From QVMM01 sp047030855 (lineage in GTDB: Bacteria; Bacteroidota; Bacteroidia; Bacteroidales; Dysgonomonadaceae): 64,000 nucleotides of DNA. The DNA is taken from contig JBKYIJ010000008.1 of assembly GCA_047030855.1 (NCBI GenBank), positions 2,417,988 to 2,481,987 of the forward strand, written 5' to 3'. Each line of letters begins with the position of its first letter. Positions within the stretch are counted from its first letter, which is position 1. The notes under the pieces are model-generated. The model searched no databases. It saw only the letters and a list, made by a program, of their open reading frames with translations, and had not been told where the DNA came from. Of this stretch, positions 16,753 through 25,514 are shown piece by piece. The translations under genes and the position numbers were made by a program.

Positions 16753-17646
16753 ATGGGAGATAAAATAACATATTGTCTTATGTATGCGTGGATGTATTTG
16801 CATGCCCTACTTCCGTTAAAAGTTCTGTATGTATTGTCGGACATACTGTATTTCTTAACTTATAAAGTAATAGGTTACAGAAAAAAAGTAACCAGAAAAA
16901 ACCTCAAAAATTCTTTTCCCGACAAATCTCAAAAAGAACTCTTGCAGCTTGAAAAAGAATTTTATCACCATTTTTGTGACTATATAGTCGAAACAATAAA
17001 ACTTCTGCACATTTCTGACAAAGAAATGCAACAACGTATTGTTTTCAATAACATAGAAGTCATAAAAGACCGAATGAAAGACGGAAATTCCTGCCTGTTG
17101 TTTTTAGGACACTACGGAAACTGGGAATGGGTTCCTGCTATTACCTTACAATTCGATCCGAATGTTGTAACAGGGCAAATATATCGTCCTCTAAAGAATA
17201 AGGCTTTTGATGAAATTTTTCTTAAGATAAGAAAACGATTCGGATCTGTCGGCATCGCGAAAAACGATACGCTAAGAAAGATAGTTCAATTTAAAAGAGA
17301 TCGTATCCAAACGGTTATCGGGTTTATGTCCGATCAGACACCTTCGAAAAACAACATTCATTACTGGACAACTTTTTTAAATCAGGATACTGCTGTTTAT
17401 ACCGGTGTTGAGCGGATTGCCAAACAAACGGGTTTTTTTGTCGTATATCTTGATATGGCTAAAGTATCGAGAGGCAAATATGTCTGTGATTGCAAACTCA
17501 TATCGGAAAAACCGAAAGAGGAACCTGAATTTGCCATAACAGAAAGATATATCAGAGAATTTGAAAAAACAATATTGCGTAATCCCGCATATTGGCTCTG
17601 GACTCATAACAGATGGAAATATAAAAAATCGGACTTCGCAAAATGA
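16753..17646 (+). CDS. Lipid A biosynthesis acyltransferase
   Basis: A 297-residue LpxL/HtrB-family late acyltransferase, which adds a secondary acyl chain to lipid A at the inner membrane using acyl-ACP. It has an N-terminal membrane anchor (about residues 5-30) and the catalytic HX4E motif HYGNWE near residue 120, with RPLKNKAFD and the GFMSDQTPS block downstream, and ends near WLWTHNRWK, which is characteristic of the family. It lies 5 bases after mtaB and overlaps the next gene by 4 bases. Which position on lipid A it acylates cannot be told. Confidence 0.92.
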   Translation: MGDKITYCLMYAWMYLHALLPLKVLYVLSDILYFLTYKVIGYRKKVTRKNLKNSFPDKSQKELLQLEKEFYHHFCDYIVETIKLLHISDKEMQQRIVFNNIEVIKDRMKDGNSCLLFLGHYGNWEWVPAITLQFDPNVVTGQIYRPLKNKAFDEIFLKIRKRFGSVGIAKNDTLRKIVQFKRDRIQTVIGFMSDQTPSKNNIHYWTTFLNQDTAVYTGVERIAKQTGFFVVYLDMAKVSRGKYVCDCKLISEKPKEEPEFAITERYIREFEKTILRNPAYWLWTHNRWKYKKSDFAK

Positions 17647-18671
17647 AAAAAGTATCGATCGTTATACTTAACTGGAACGGAGAAAAACTGTTAGCCGAAT
17701 TTCTTCCTTCCGTAATCCGATATTCATCTGCCCCTGATGTCGAAATTGTTGTTGCAGATAATAATTCTACTGATGATTCAAGAAACTTGATTTCCACAAA
17801 CTTCCCTCAGATAAAAATAATAAGTCTGCCCGAAAATTACGGATATGCAAAAGGGTATAATGAAGCATTGAAGCAAATTGATGCCGAATATGCAGTTCTG
17901 TTAAACTCTGATGTTGAAGTAACCGAGAACTGGCTGGATATTCTCTTATCGTTTATGGAAGAAAACAAAAATGTGGCGGCAGTTCAACCCAAAATACTTT
18001 CATACCGCAATAGGGAATATTTTGAGTACGCAGGAGCTTCGGGCGGATATATTGATAAATACGGTTATCCGTTTTGCAGGGGACGTATTTTTGATACAAT
18101 AGAAAAAGACTACGGACAATACGATGACATCAGAGATGTATTCTGGACATCGGGAGCCTGTATGATGATTCGTTTAAGTAAGTTTGTTGAAGCCGGGATG
18201 TTCGACTCCTGTTTTTTTGCACATATGGAGGAGATTGATTTGTGTTGGAGGCTCAATCTTCTCAAAAACCGACTGGTTTGTCTTCCTCAATCTGTTGTTT
18301 ATCACGTAGGTGCGGCAACCCTAAACTCGGATAGTCCGCAAAAAACATTTCTTAATTTCAGAAATAATCTGTTGATGCTTTATAAAAATTTGCCGGAAAA
18401 AGAACTTAATCGTGTTCTGAAAGTTCGGTTGCTGCTCGATTATGTGGCAGCGTTAAAAATGCTTTTATCTGGAAAGGCGAAAAATGCAACAGCAATATTG
18501 AAAGCTCATAAAGAATTTAATAAAATGAAGAAAGAGTATTCATCTCACGGAAATAAATCAGATTTTAATGAAGATAATAATACTTTAACTACAATATATG
18601 ATCATAGTATATTGTATGCATATTATTTCCAGAAAAAGAAAGTATTTAGTAAACTCAGATTAAATAAATAA
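17643..18671 (+). CDS. Family 2 glycosyltransferase
   Basis: A 342-residue family 2 glycosyltransferase of the rhamnosyltransferase-like group: SIVILNWNGEKLL at the N-terminus, ADNNSTDDS loop, LLNSDVEV metal site near residue 95, and the acceptor-side motif HMEEIDLCWR near residue 200. The C-terminal part has a hydrophobic stretch (RLLLDYVAALKMLL) that may contact the membrane. Its start overlaps the acyltransferase stop by 4 bases (ATGA), so it is translationally coupled to lipid A acylation. This pairing suggests a role in LPS core or a related envelope glycan; that is inference. Confidence 0.85.
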   Translation: MKKVSIVILNWNGEKLLAEFLPSVIRYSSAPDVEIVVADNNSTDDSRNLISTNFPQIKIISLPENYGYAKGYNEALKQIDAEYAVLLNSDVEVTENWLDILLSFMEENKNVAAVQPKILSYRNREYFEYAGASGGYIDKYGYPFCRGRIFDTIEKDYGQYDDIRDVFWTSGACMMIRLSKFVEAGMFDSCFFAHMEEIDLCWRLNLLKNRLVCLPQSVVYHVGAATLNSDSPQKTFLNFRNNLLMLYKNLPEKELNRVLKVRLLLDYVAALKMLLSGKAKNATAILKAHKEFNKMKKEYSSHGNKSDFNEDNNTLTTIYDHSILYAYYFQKKKVFSKLRLNK

Positions 18672-18700
18672 AAAGGGTTTCAATATACATGAAACCCTTT
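18672..18700 (-). terminator. Terminator of the tRNA-Gly/tRNA-Leu operon
   Basis: An 11-bp stem (18672-18682 with 18690-18700) and a 7-base loop lie immediately after the tRNA-Leu 3' end on the minus strand, followed by a T-rich run. It is also just past the stop of the convergent glycosyltransferase at 18671 and may serve both. Its stem is nearly identical to the terminator at 60908-60938. Confidence 0.8.
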
Positions 18701-18701
18701 G

Positions 18702-18785
18702 TGCGCACGACGAGATTTGAACTCACACACCGTTACCGGCACTACCCCCTCAAAGTAGCGTGTCTACCAATTCCACCACGTGCGC
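18702..18785 (-). tRNA. tRNA-Leu(GAG)
   Basis: An 84-base class II tRNA. The 7-bp acceptor stem is GCGCACG with CGTGCGC, the discriminator is A, the anticodon loop is TTGAGGG (anticodon GAG), and a long variable arm follows. CCA is not encoded. It lies downstream of tRNA-Gly in the same transcript. The same pair order, with other anticodons, is found at 60733-60906. Confidence 0.95.
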
Positions 18786-18825
18786 GTTATTATTGAAAAA
18801 AAATGTGACACGTTTGTCACACTCG

Positions 18826-18898
<73 letters not shown>

Positions 18899-18908
18899 AT
18901 TACGTCTG

Positions 18909-18916
18909 CAAATATA
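18909..18916 (-). promoter_or_regulatory. -7 element of the tRNA operon
   Basis: Minus-strand TATATTTG fits TAnnTTTG and lies 11 bases before the tRNA-Gly 5' end, a plausible spacing for a short pre-tRNA leader. Confidence 0.6.
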
Positions 18917-19004
18917 CAAGTTATTTTTTATTTTCTCAAAATTTTTATAAAAAGACTAAGTCACAAAAAAGAAAATAAAACAGGATGCTTCTCTGTATAT
19001 ATTA

Positions 19005-19718
19005 CTATTTAGACGATTTGAAACGAAGATAAGTTGTGATCATTAAATTAGACGCACTGACACGATCTCCAAGATAATATTTTGAACCGGAAACTGATCC
19101 TGCTCCAACAGATAGTTTTAACCCCATTCCCATTGTACGATTAATATTGTAATCAATAGCCAAAGATGTATAAATACCAAAAGCAGGCTCAACAATGTCA
19201 ACTGACTTAGAGCTTGTCACATTATCGATAAAAATTATCGGGCCGACTCCTATATTTCCATATAAGGTAAATTCTGAATTTAGAGAGTGTCGGAAATTGA
19301 ATGTAGGTCCAAAATATATAAAATGCGTATATTCATCAATAGTCTCGTAATAATCATCTAAACTTGCATGTTGCATATTGTAATAAACATTCATTCCGAA
19401 TCCCCAGTTTTCTTTATAATAACGCTGCCATTCGAAATCAATATTAAATCCATTTTTAAGATCATTCGTTGCTTTATCAATGTCATCATTTCCCGTTTTC
19501 ATAGTTTTGCCCAATCTTCTTGCATATCCAATACCAATTGTAAAACGGTCATCTTTGTGTTTTTTTACATTATCTTCTAAGCCATTTTCTTTTGTATTCT
19601 TTTTTACATTGACATTATTTCTCACACTTCTTTTTGGAATCGAAATATCTTTTTCTTGAGCCAACAAAGAAGAGGTATATACAAAAAATAATAGAAGAAA
19701 CCAGGTTTTCTTTTTCAT
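19005..19718 (-). CDS. Outer-membrane beta-barrel protein
   Basis: A 237-residue protein with a signal peptide ending LLAQ near residue 21. A polar linker rich in Lys and Asn (about 22-60) precedes a run of alternating hydrophobic/polar strands with aromatic residues (FTIGIGYARRLG, FDFEW-like stretches, LTLYGNIGVGPI) and an aromatic-poor C-terminal strand LMITTYLRFKSSK. The pattern fits a small porin-type barrel of 8-10 strands. No specific family is recognised. It is downstream of korB in the same direction with a 31-base gap, but a functional link is doubtful. Confidence 0.7.
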   Translation of the reverse strand: MKKKTWFLLLFFVYTSSLLAQEKDISIPKRSVRNNVNVKKNTKENGLEDNVKKHKDDRFTIGIGYARRLGKTMKTGNDDIDKATNDLKNGFNIDFEWQRYYKENWGFGMNVYYNMQHASLDDYYETIDEYTHFIYFGPTFNFRHSLNSEFTLYGNIGVGPIIFIDNVTSSKSVDIVEPAFGIYTSLAIDYNINRTMGMGLKLSVGAGSVSGSKYYLGDRVSASNLMITTYLRFKSSK

Positions 19719-19749
19719 AGTATATTTATAAATGTTAGGTTATCCTTTA

Positions 19750-20786
19750 CTATTTAACCTCCCAAGTATCCTTACTCATCAATAAATCATGCAGGTTTTT
19801 AATCTTTGATTTATTCTGAAGTTCTTCGGTTGACTTTTTTATTTCAGCATCATAAACAGGAGCTTCAACATTCCTTATCACCCCTAAAGCTAAAGGTAAA
19901 CCGTTGACAGTCGGTGACATCATCCCAAGCTTTAGATGTAAAGTATTATCCACACATTTTTCGTCATGTGTCAATACGTCATCAATGGTATATCCTTCTT
20001 CTCCCAATGTAACAGCCTTTAAGTTCCATCCGTCGGCAACGATACCCTTGTTGTTATCTGTTCCGAACAACATTTTTTTCGCCGTGTTTCAGGAATATTG
20101 TTTGCTCTTCTCTAAAACCTTTTTTTGTAATATCTTCATAAATATTATTGTTGAAGATTACACAGTTTTTGCAGAATCTCAACAGTGGATGTTCCTTTAT
20201 GTTTCTGAGCTTCTACGAATATATCCGTAGCATTTTTCAGATCCACATCTATGCAGCGCGCGAAGAAAGTACCTCTCGCTCCCATAACAAGTTCTGCCGG
20301 AATAAACGGATCTTCAACAGTTCCGTAAGGCGAAGTTTTTGTAACAAAACCCCTGTCCGTAGTCGGAGAATATTGTCCTTTCGTTAAACCGTATATCTTA
20401 TTATTAAACAGCAGTATGTTAATATCTACATTTCGTCTTACGCAATGAATAAAATGATTTCCGCCAATGGCAAGACAATCTCCGTCTCCTGTCCCTAACC
20501 AAACGGAAAGATCGGGATTTGCGACTTTCACGCCTGTCGCGACAGCAGCCCCACGTCCGTGTATGGTATGGAAACCATACGTATTCATATAGTATGGCAA
20601 GCGTGACGAACATCCGATTCCTGATATAACGGCGATTTTATGTGTCGGTATGTTCAGTTCAGCCATCGCTTTATACAGGCAGTTTACAATGGCATGATCC
20701 CCACAACCGGGACACCAACGTATATACTGATCGCTTTTGTAATCTTTTGCTTCGCGTGCAGATTGTTTTATATCAACATTTTCCAT
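19750..20786 (-). CDS. korB: 2-oxoacid:ferredoxin oxidoreductase beta subunit, two +1 frameshifts
   Basis: The beta subunit binds thiamine pyrophosphate and, with KorA, oxidatively decarboxylates a 2-oxoacid (probably 2-oxoglutarate) to the acyl-CoA while reducing ferredoxin. The first part has RWCPGCGDH near residue 25 and the TPP/Mg motif GTGDGDCLAIGGNH near residue 95. The frame is lost at a T5 run (20166-20170); dropping one base gives VEILQNCVIFNNNIYEDITK. A second shift at T7 (20073-20079) is undone the same way to give HGEKMLFGTDNNKG. The restored protein is 344 residues, normal for KorB. A different A/T run of seven (about 20120) reads correctly, so run length alone does not break the frame. 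It follows korA by 5 bases. Confidence 0.9.
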
Positions 20787-20791
20787 AATGG

Positions 20792-22639
20792 TTATTCCTC
20801 CATTTTTTTAGAAAGTTCATTAACCAGCATTTCAACCTCGAAAGGCTGTCCGGTTGTTTCGTTGTATTTTTGAATGTTCAGATTAGGAATTTTGCTTAAC
20901 AAATAATCGGCGAATTGTCCGTTGTTTTGTTCTGCAACCACAATATTATTAAACTTGCACAAAACTTCTTTTGTGTTTTTAGGCAAAGGACAAATGAAAT
21001 TGAAATGCACATACGCAATCTTTTTACCATTGTCATTTAGACGCTTTACAGCTTCTCTGAGTTGTCCGTAAGTTCCACCCCATCCTATCAGTAAAAGATT
21101 AGCGTCAGAGTTGCCTATAACTTCCAATTCAGGGATATATTCAGCTATCCGATCTATCTTTTCTTGTCTTGTTTCAACCATTTTCTGATGGTTTTCGGAG
21201 TTTGTGGAAATTGCTCCTGTCTCAAAATCTTTTTCAAGTCCGCCTATTCGGTGAGTATATCCTTCAAAACCTACAGGCGCCCAATATCTTGCTTGGGTAG
21301 CTTCATCTCTTAAGTATGGCTTCCAGTTATTTCCTTTATATTGGGTTACGTCGTGCGGTACGATAGACGGATATCTGTCCATATCGGGAATTCGCCATGC
21401 AGATGATCCGTTTGCAATGTATCCGTCCGTTAACAGTATGACAGGCGTAATATGTTCAAGGGCTATTTTAGAAGCCCAATAAGCAGAATCGAAACAATTA
21501 GTCGGACTGCTCGCTGCAATCACTACCAAAGGGCTTTCTCCGTTTCGTCCGTAAAGAGCCATTCGTAGATCTGTCTGTTCCGTTTTTGTCGGCATGCCTG
21601 TCGATGGGCCTGCCCGTTGTACATCTATTATCACTAATGGCAATTCGGCCATTACGGCTAACCCTATTGCTTCGCTTTTCAAAGCTAAACCGGGACCGGA
21701 TGTCGATGTCGCCGCCAAGCAACCCGCGAAACTCGCCCCGATTGACATGGTGATTCCTGCAATTTCGTCTTCGGCTTGTACGGCAGTTACGCCTAAATAT
21801 CTCAATTTAGTGAGTTCCTGTAATACATCTGTAGCGGGAGTGATGGGATATGATCCTAAAAATAGTTTTTTACCCGATCTTTCCGATGCTGCAACAAGTC
21901 CGTAAGCTGTAGCGGTATTGCCATTTATGTCTATATAATATCCTTTTTCGGCATTTATCGTCTCTACCCTGTAAATAGGAACTGTCAGATGCTGATTGTG
22001 TCCGTAATTATAACCGTCGGTTAAAACTTTCAGATTTGCTTCAACCAGTATCGGGTTTTTAGCAAACTTGGCTGAAAGCATATGACTGGCTACATCCAGA
22101 GGTCTGTCCAATAACCAGCAAACTAATCCCAGTGCAAACATATTTTTACATCTGACTTTAGATTTCTGATCCAGATCTATATTTTCAAGACTTGTCTTTG
22201 TCAGAGTAGTAATCGGAATTTCCAATACAGTGGCATTGTTCAAAGATAATTCGTCAAACGGATTGTCTGTTGCGAATTGTGCTTTCTCCAAATCTTTCTT
22301 TTGAAAAGAATCAGAATCTACGATAATGACAACATTTTTTTTCAGATTCTTTTGGTTGACCTTTAATGCTGCAGGATTCATTGCAATAAGAATATCTGTC
22401 TTATCGCCTGAATTGTAAACTTCTGTTCCTAAATGCACCTGAAAGCCCGAAACTCCGCCTAAAGTTCCCTGTGGTGCGCGTATTTCGGCAGGAAAGTCGG
22501 GAAAAGTCGCTATCTGATTACCAAAAATCGCGGAGAGAGCAGAAAAAATGGTGCCTGATAGTTGCATCCCGTCACCCGAGTCGCCTGAGAAGCGAATAAC
22601 AATGTCTTTGACGTCCTTAATATTAATTTTCTCTGGCAT
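20792..22639 (-). CDS. korA: 2-oxoacid:ferredoxin oxidoreductase alpha subunit (gamma-alpha fusion)
   Basis: This 615-residue protein joins the gamma domain (about 10-200; RFSGDSGDGMQLSG, FPAEIRAPQGTLGGVSGF) to the alpha domain (about 215-610; YPITPATDVLQEL, and the GPGLALKSEAIGLAVMAELP region). The gamma-alpha fusion is the usual arrangement in Bacteroidota. It forms an alpha-beta complex with KorB and serves 2-oxoglutarate oxidation in low-oxygen metabolism. Substrate preference (2-oxoglutarate over pyruvate) is inferred from the two-subunit layout. The gene is intact and leads the korAB operon. Confidence 0.93.
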   Translation of the reverse strand: MPEKINIKDVKDIVIRFSGDSGDGMQLSGTIFSALSAIFGNQIATFPDFPAEIRAPQGTLGGVSGFQVHLGTEVYNSGDKTDILIAMNPAALKVNQKNLKKNVVIIVDSDSFQKKDLEKAQFATDNPFDELSLNNATVLEIPITTLTKTSLENIDLDQKSKVRCKNMFALGLVCWLLDRPLDVASHMLSAKFAKNPILVEANLKVLTDGYNYGHNQHLTVPIYRVETINAEKGYYIDINGNTATAYGLVAASERSGKKLFLGSYPITPATDVLQELTKLRYLGVTAVQAEDEIAGITMSIGASFAGCLAATSTSGPGLALKSEAIGLAVMAELPLVIIDVQRAGPSTGMPTKTEQTDLRMALYGRNGESPLVVIAASSPTNCFDSAYWASKIALEHITPVILLTDGYIANGSSAWRIPDMDRYPSIVPHDVTQYKGNNWKPYLRDEATQARYWAPVGFEGYTHRIGGLEKDFETGAISTNSENHQKMVETRQEKIDRIAEYIPELEVIGNSDANLLLIGWGGTYGQLREAVKRLNDNGKKIAYVHFNFICPLPKNTKEVLCKFNNIVVAEQNNGQFADYLLSKIPNLNIQKYNETTGQPFEVEMLVNELSKKMEE

Positions 22640-22742
22640 AAACTAGAATTTAAGTTTATGCAAAGAAATGAAAGTAAATATAAATAACCAAGTATTTTAT
22701 TCGGAATTAAAACGAAAAATAACAATGCGTATTTTTAGATTA

Positions 22743-24245
22743 TCAGAAAGGTACAATGTTATTGTCAGATAAAGGATTTACATTGTTGTCAGGAGTAGAG
22801 GAACTTATTTTGGAAACAAACTGTACTCCGTTTAAATCGAGGTCTTCGTTCAAATTTTGAAAACGTGCGTATTCGCTCTTGAAGCGTAATTTAATATCTC
22901 CCGTAGCTCCGTTTCTATGCTTTGCGATAATTATTTCCGCCAGTCCCAACATTGAGTTACCTTTATCGTCCTCATATATTTTATAATATTCGGGACGATG
23001 TATAAAGCAAACCATATCGGCATCTTGTTCGATAGCTCCCGATTCCCGCAAGTCTGACAATTGAGGACGTTTTCCTTCGGGTCCCGTTCTTCCTTCTACG
23101 CCACGGTTAAGCTGAGAAAGAGCGATTATCGGAATATTCAGTTCTTTTGCCAATCCTTTCAATGATCTTGATATCATACTGACTTCCTGTTCGCGGCTTC
23201 CGTAATTCATTCCGCTTGCATTCATCAGCTGTAAATAATCTATTATGATTATTTTCACTCCATGTTCCCGAACCAGTCGCCGCGCCTTGGTCCTTAGTTC
23301 AAACACCGAAAGACTGGGCGTATCGTCTATGAAAAGTGGCGCATCATAGAGTTCTCTTATTTTATAATCCAACTGTTCCCACTCGTAAGGTTCGAGCCGT
23401 CCGCTTTTTATTTTATCTCCTGCAATTTCACAAGTATTTACAATTAAACGGTTTACCAACTGCACGTTTGACATTTCGAGAGAAAACAATGCTACGGGAA
23501 ACTTGAAGTTTACAGTCATATTTTTTGCCATTGACAAAACAAACGCTGTTTTCCCCATGGCAGGACGTGCCGCAATAATAACAAGATCGGAGTTTTGCCA
23601 GCCAGAAGTTATTTTGTCAAGATCGTTAAATCCTGTCTGCAATCCGCTAAGCCCTTCGGGACGGTTAGCCGCAATATTCAATAAGTTAAGGGCTTCTTTT
23701 ATGACAGGGTTGATTTGCGTAGCATCTTTTTTTACGTTTCGTTGAGATATTTCGAAAAGCTTGCTCTCAGCCTCCTGCATCAGGTCATCCACATCCGTTG
23801 TTTCGTCAAAAGCTTTGTTCGTAACCTGTGAAGAAAAAGAGATCAGTTCTCTGGCGAGAAATTTCTGTGCAATTATTCGGGCATGGAACTCAATATGAGC
23901 AGCGGAAGCAATTTTTTCAGTAAGTTGGGCTATATAAACAGGTCCTCCGACAGCTTCCAGTTCGCCTTCTTTACGCAAATTTTCAACAACAGTCAGTATA
24001 TCAATAGGTTCCTGCCTGACAGCAAGATTTACGATAGATCTGTAAATGGTTTGGTGTACACCGTCGTAAAAACTTTCTGGTTTCAGTATATCGCTGACAA
24101 GCGAATACGCATCTTTTTCCAACATTAAAGCTCCAAGCACAGCCTCTTCCAATTCGCGTGCCTGAGGTTGAACCTTACCTATGTCCGAAAGGATTATTTC
24201 CTGATTTTTACTATTGTTTTTTTCTTGTATTTTTCTTACTGCCAC
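22743..24245 (-). CDS. dnaB: Replicative DNA helicase
   Basis: DnaB is the hexameric 5'-3' helicase of the replication fork. The 500-residue protein has the DnaB N-terminal domain (about 25-130; PQARELEEAVLGALM) and a RecA-like C-terminal domain with Walker A ARPAMGKT at residues 226-233, Walker B IIIIDYLQLM near 330, and the arginine-finger region GPEGKRPQLSDLRESG near 385. No intein interrupts it. The last ~40 residues are low complexity and Asn/Ser-rich. It has its own -7 box. Confidence 0.96.
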   Translation of the reverse strand: MAVRKIQEKNNSKNQEIILSDIGKVQPQARELEEAVLGALMLEKDAYSLVSDILKPESFYDGVHQTIYRSIVNLAVRQEPIDILTVVENLRKEGELEAVGGPVYIAQLTEKIASAAHIEFHARIIAQKFLARELISFSSQVTNKAFDETTDVDDLMQEAESKLFEISQRNVKKDATQINPVIKEALNLLNIAANRPEGLSGLQTGFNDLDKITSGWQNSDLVIIAARPAMGKTAFVLSMAKNMTVNFKFPVALFSLEMSNVQLVNRLIVNTCEIAGDKIKSGRLEPYEWEQLDYKIRELYDAPLFIDDTPSLSVFELRTKARRLVREHGVKIIIIDYLQLMNASGMNYGSREQEVSMISRSLKGLAKELNIPIIALSQLNRGVEGRTGPEGKRPQLSDLRESGAIEQDADMVCFIHRPEYYKIYEDDKGNSMLGLAEIIIAKHRNGATGDIKLRFKSEYARFQNLNEDLDLNGVQFVSKISSSTPDNNVNPLSDNNIVPF

Positions 24246-24276
24246 TTTCCATTTTTGATTCCTTTTTTCAGTATTC

Positions 24277-24284
24277 CAAAGATA
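24277..24284 (-). promoter_or_regulatory. -7 element of dnaB
   Basis: Minus-strand TATCTTTG matches TAnnTTTG 32 bases upstream of the dnaB ATG at 24245. Confidence 0.6.
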
Positions 24285-24379
24285 CGAGACTTTGACTTTG
24301 AAACCGAAATTATTTATGAATAGATATGAACACTTAAAACATATCTGATTAGTAGGCTACTATATATTTTATCAACATT

Positions 24380-25393
24380 TCAGGGATTATATCCCGAGTT
24401 TTTAAGGATAGTCTGTGCGTCTATATTGAATAAATCCGCTAAAAGAATTTTATTATTTGCCATATAGGAATTTACTATTTGCCAACCTACCCACGCTCCT
24501 GCTCTGCCCGGAGAATCTGTTGTCAAAGTAGCCGTATATGGAGCGTCATTCATGTATTTTGATTTTATCAGTTCATTTTGTTCATACAGATGATTTTGCT
24601 GTACGACAGCTTTCCATATTTTACTTTCATTTTCTTTTACCCATATAAGCTGATTTGCATTATAGTCGATAAGATCTTCTTCGTTCCAGTTTTGTAAAAT
24701 CTGAGAGAGGACATACAATGTTTTGCCTTCGTTAATCATATCTACCAACAATGTCTTATCATTTTCTTTTTGTATTAAATCAGATAATATCCAAGCTTTT
24801 ATGTAATCCCTTGTAATAAGTTTAGGTTTCATTCTTATCAACTGATAGTTTTCAAAGAACTGTTTGTAAAGAGGAAAATCTTCTCCTAAATATTTATCGG
24901 CAGAAATCGAGATTATATTATTCAGTACCATTACATTTTCTTTGAAGCCTGATACATGCATGTATAATGCAGGAAGATGTTTTCCGTTGAAGTTTTGTGC
25001 GATGAAGTTGTCCGCTTCCGAAAGTTCTTTTTCATATTGGTTTAAGTCATTGAATACCTCCAATGAATGATTATATATGGACGATAGCATTTCGTTTCCG
25101 AAATATCGTTGCAACCTCAGATAGAACTCATTTTTATACGAATCCGAATTGTTGATTGTTATCCTCCCGAAAGCAGGCAGGAAATCTTTGTATTTCGACT
25201 CTAATATATCCTTATTGTTTTTTGTGGGATTTTTTAAATAATTGGAGAAATCTATGTCGAAACGGACAATTGATACATTTACTAATACTTTCTGAAGAGG
25301 GACAGTGTCATTCTGATCCGCACTGACCGTATTTTTCCCCGAACAGCTTTGCAACAGGAAAAACAATGACAACAAAACAATTAAATTCTTCAT
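24380..25393 (-). CDS. GldB-like lipoprotein
   Basis: A 337-residue lipoprotein (signal MKNLIVLLSLFFLLQSC, acylated Cys17) matching the GldB family, known from Flavobacterium as a gliding-motility lipoprotein but also present in non-gliding Bacteroidales. The pattern VRFDIDFSNYL, then LPAFGR and a C-terminal PGRAGAWVGWQIVNSYM near residue 300 is typical. The AGxWxGxxIVxxY block resembles the putative peptidase-like core of DUF2268-type proteins, but I see no complete metal motif. Periplasm-facing membrane location is inferred. Being next to T9SS genes elsewhere in the window is suggestive only. Confidence 0.8.
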   Translation of the reverse strand: MKNLIVLLSLFFLLQSCSGKNTVSADQNDTVPLQKVLVNVSIVRFDIDFSNYLKNPTKNNKDILESKYKDFLPAFGRITINNSDSYKNEFYLRLQRYFGNEMLSSIYNHSLEVFNDLNQYEKELSEADNFIAQNFNGKHLPALYMHVSGFKENVMVLNNIISISADKYLGEDFPLYKQFFENYQLIRMKPKLITRDYIKAWILSDLIQKENDKTLLVDMINEGKTLYVLSQILQNWNEEDLIDYNANQLIWVKENESKIWKAVVQQNHLYEQNELIKSKYMNDAPYTATLTTDSPGRAGAWVGWQIVNSYMANNKILLADLFNIDAQTILKNSGYNP

Positions 25394-25458
25394 TAGGCTT
25401 ATTTTTAGTATGTAAAGCTAAATTAGTAATTTTAATCGGAATATATCTGCTGATATAA

Positions 25459-25495
25459 AAAAACTGTATTTCGGTTTACGCGAAATACAGTTTTT
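25459..25495 (-). terminator. Intrinsic terminator after the 848-residue surface protein
   Basis: A perfect 15-bp stem (25459-25473 with 25481-25495) and a 7-base loop lie 20 bases past the stop at 25515; on the minus strand it ends in a T run. This is one of the strongest terminators in the window. Confidence 0.9.
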
Positions 25496-25514
25496 ATTAA
25501 AATATATCGGAGAA